Source: Aquamicrobium sp. (lineage in GTDB: Bacteria; Pseudomonadota; Alphaproteobacteria; Rhizobiales; Rhizobiaceae). Taken from it: a stretch of 64,000 nt of DNA. Position numbers and translations under genes: made by a program. The stretch lies in contig NZ_JAMLIE010000002.1 in NCBI RefSeq assembly GCF_023954335.1, positions 62,001-126,000 on the forward strand, given 5' to 3'. Under the pieces are notes generated by a model, which was not told the origin of the DNA, did no database searches, and was given only the letters and a program-made list of their open reading frames with translations. Shown in pieces: positions 62,080-64,000 of this stretch (position 1 is its first letter; each line of letters starts with the position of its first letter).

Positions 62080-63531
62080 TCATCTCACCGCATTCAGAAG
62101 CGTCCGGAGCATTTCGTCGACAACCTGCAACATCTTGGCCGAAGCGGAATAGGAGTGCTCGAGCTCGAGCATCAGCGCCATTTCCTCGTCGACATTGACG
62201 CTGGTGATGTTCGAGAGGGCCTCGCTGGAGCGGATCACCAGCGCGCTCTTGGTCTCGGCGGCGCCGGCGGCGGTCTTGCGCGCGTCCTCGAGCCAGCCGA
62301 CCATGGAGGCGGAATAGGAGGTCAGGCTCTGGCCGACGATCGTGCCCGAGACGGAGACGAAGCTGTCCTGTGCGTCGAGCCGCTCGGCGTAGCCGCGCAG
62401 CCTGTCGCTGAAGCTGGCGAGGTCCGCCGGGTTGTAGTCGAAGTTCGCGCCGTCCCGCAGAAGCAGCGGATCGCCGCCCTGGGTGGGGTCGATCAGCGCG
62501 TTCAGCCTGATCTCGCCGGCAAGGCCGGTCAGGACCGTCCCGCCGGCCGGAATCGCGGGCGCGACGCTGAGCGAGGTGAACAGGCCCGCCCGGACGTCGG
62601 CGGGGTTGCCCGGATCGACCTCGGCGAAGGCCGTGATCAGGCCGCGCGCGATCTCATCGAGCTGGAGCTGCATGCCATTGGCGTACTCGTCGCGCAGCTG
62701 GACCATGGCCGCGAGGGAGCCGGAGGCGGTGGTGTTGGCGCCCGTGGCGGAAAACAGCGGAACGCCGTCGACATAGACGTTGTTGCCCTGCGTCGCCGCG
62801 CCGTAGGCGGGCGTTCGCTCGAAATGCACGTAGCGCGGAATGGTCTCGAACAGAGTGCTGCCGTCGGCAGTGACGATCATGGTGTCGCCGCCGCTGCGCG
62901 AGATGGTCGAGATCGGCACGATCTCGGAAATCTTCTTCAGCAGCGCGTCGCGCCGGTCGAGGCTGTCGAGGACGTCGCGGCCGGAGGCGGTGCCCTTGAT
63001 GATCTCGTCGTTGACGGACTTGAAGTCGGCGAGAAGCTGGTTCAGCTCGCCGACGGCGGTGGCGATCTGGCCGTCCATGTCGGTGCGGAAGGCCTGGATC
63101 GCGCTCGTTCCCTGGTTGAGCCCGAGCACGAGCTGGCGCGCCGCCTCCACCGTGTTCTCGGCCAGCGTGCGGTTCGACGGCGTCGAGGCGTAGAATTGCA
63201 GGGCTTCCTGCAACTTGCCGATCAGCACCGCGGGCGATGAGGCGTTGTCGACGCCGTTCACCGATGTCTGCAGCCGGTCCAGCCCGTCGACGATCGCGCT
63301 CTGCGCCGTCCAGCCGGAGATCGCCGACAGGTTCTGCCTGAACAGGGCGGTGTTGGTGGCGCGGGCGATGGAGGCGACCTGCGCCCCCGGGGCAAGGCTC
63401 GATATGATCGCCGTGCGCCGCGCATAGTCGGCGTTGTAGGCGTTCGCCATGTTCTTCGACACAACGCTGGTCTGGCGCTGGGTATTCAGAAGCGAGTTCT
63501 GCGCAATGCTCAGTGCGGTCGAAAGAGACAT
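62080..63531 (-). CDS. flgK: Hook-associated protein FlgK (HAP1)
   Basis: The protein has 483 residues. The N-terminal motif SLSTALSIAQNSLLNTQRQTSVVSKNMANA is the flagellar-rod consensus with NMANANN-type ending, and the C-terminal helix is SNITSVNVDEEMALMLELEHSYSASAKMLQVVDEMLRTLL. It lies at the hook-filament junction. The gene starts 34 bases after the flgE stop and is co-linear with it. Confidence 0.94.
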   Translation of the reverse strand: MSLSTALSIAQNSLLNTQRQTSVVSKNMANAYNADYARRTAIISSLAPGAQVASIARATNTALFRQNLSAISGWTAQSAIVDGLDRLQTSVNGVDNASSPAVLIGKLQEALQFYASTPSNRTLAENTVEAARQLVLGLNQGTSAIQAFRTDMDGQIATAVGELNQLLADFKSVNDEIIKGTASGRDVLDSLDRRDALLKKISEIVPISTISRSGGDTMIVTADGSTLFETIPRYVHFERTPAYGAATQGNNVYVDGVPLFSATGANTTASGSLAAMVQLRDEYANGMQLQLDEIARGLITAFAEVDPGNPADVRAGLFTSLSVAPAIPAGGTVLTGLAGEIRLNALIDPTQGGDPLLLRDGANFDYNPADLASFSDRLRGYAERLDAQDSFVSVSGTIVGQSLTSYSASMVGWLEDARKTAAGAAETKSALVIRSSEALSNITSVNVDEEMALMLELEHSYSASAKMLQVVDEMLRTLLNAVR

Positions 63532-63565
63532 GTTTTCCCTGCTGCGTGTCCGCCGCGGCGGCCGC

Positions 63566-64000
63566 TTACCTCTTGAGGTTGACCAGAACGTCCATCAGGT
63601 CCGACCCTGTCTGGAAGACTTTCGAGTTCGCCGTGTAGTTGCGCTGCGACTCGATCATGTTCGTCAGCTCCTCGGCGATGTCGACGTTGGAGTTCTCGAC
63701 GGAGCCGGAGATGATGTCGCCAAGGCCGCCCGACCCGGGAAAGCCGATCTGCACGTTGCCCGACTCCAGCCCGACGGCGAAGACGTTGCCCGGCAGCACC
63801 TGGAGCTGGTCCGGGCTCTGCACCGTCGCGATTGGCAGGCGGTAGAGCGGCGCGGTCGAGCCGTTGGCGTACTGGGCGTAGAGGACGCCGTCCGTGCCGA
63901 TGACGACGCCGTCGACCGAGGCCGGGCCGTTGCCGTTCCTGCCGACGTCGCCTTGCGTGAACTCGGCCGCGAGCTGGGTCATGCCCGAGAGGTCCATCTC
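63566..64000 (-). CDS. flgE: Flagellar hook protein FlgE, C-terminal part
   Basis: Only the last 144 codons are visible; the gene enters from the right edge. The end matches FlgE: GMTQLAAEFTQ, VDGVVIGTDGVLYAQYANGSTAPLYRLPIATVQSPDQL, then NSNVDIAEELTNMIESQRNYTANSKVFQTGSDLMDVLVNLKR, the C-terminal helix that polymerises the hook. It is followed by flgK. The same frame stays open to position 64000. Confidence 0.93.
   Translation of the reverse strand, partial: EMDLSGMTQLAAEFTQGDVGRNGNGPASVDGVVIGTDGVLYAQYANGSTAPLYRLPIATVQSPDQLQVLPGNVFAVGLESGNVQIGFPGSGGLGDIISGSVENSNVDIAEELTNMIESQRNYTANSKVFQTGSDLMDVLVNLKR

Overview
The window reads as one stretch of a high-GC alphaproteobacterial chromosome of the order Hyphomicrobiales (Rhizobiales), most likely a Phyllobacteriaceae-type organism related to Mesorhizobium, Aminobacter or Nitratireductor. 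The placement rests on gene content: CpdR, an Omp10 lipoprotein, homospermidine synthase, FlaF/FlbT, the rhizobial flagellar gene order, an mmgR/suhB-like small RNA, a speF-type leader and a ROSE-like thermosensor. No species can be named from sequence alone.

Positions 1 to about 10,140 are the right-hand end of a prophage: virion proteins, two tandem tail-collar proteins, a repeat-built tail fibre, a seven-repeat beta-propeller protein, a fibre-associated protein, then a lysis cassette (membrane-anchored GH19 endolysin, overlapping spanin-like pair, small membrane protein). A short block at about 2.67-3.5 kb runs mostly on the opposite strand and looks like a moron cassette. The prophage abuts the 3' end of a tRNA-Val(GAC) gene, the probable integration site. 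Integrase and the other att site are outside the window.

Positions 10.3-26.2 kb carry housekeeping genes: cpdR, an N-formylglutamate amidohydrolase, a minus-strand sRNA with a strong promoter and terminator, a histidinol-phosphatase/SuhB family gene, a lysophospholipase-like hydrolase, a heat-controlled hsp20, threonine aldolase, glutamate synthase (gltB, gltD), a DUF459 protein, a lytic transglycosylase and galU. Positions 26.4-45 kb carry an outer-membrane barrel protein, a KpsF-type isomerase operon, an NfeD/SPFH pair, hemH, a PaaK-like ligase, omp10, homospermidine synthase, a DUF3445 protein, pepF, a sigma-54 response regulator, a DUF882 protein, KDPG aldolase and a phage-type muramidase.

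Positions 45-54.4 kb hold a DUF533 protein, a second candidate sRNA, a GNAT/small membrane pair, a Ni/Co exporter with its DUF1007 partner, a LysR regulator, a TetR/DUF1772 divergon with a double operator, and the ornithine decarboxylase gene behind a 430-nt leader. With homospermidine synthase this covers two polyamine steps. Positions 54.5-64 kb are a flagellar run on the minus strand, transcribed flgE (cut by the window edge), flgK, flgL, flaF, flbT, flgD, fliQ, flhA, fliR, fliJ-like, cheL/flgJ-like, flgN-like and a FliL-like membrane protein.

Several short palindromic repeat families lie in the gaps. I saw no CRISPR array, insertion sequence, restriction system, toxin-antitoxin pair or recognisable defence island. 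The least explained items are the phage propeller protein, the reverse-strand phage cassette, the operator arrays and the small RNAs.
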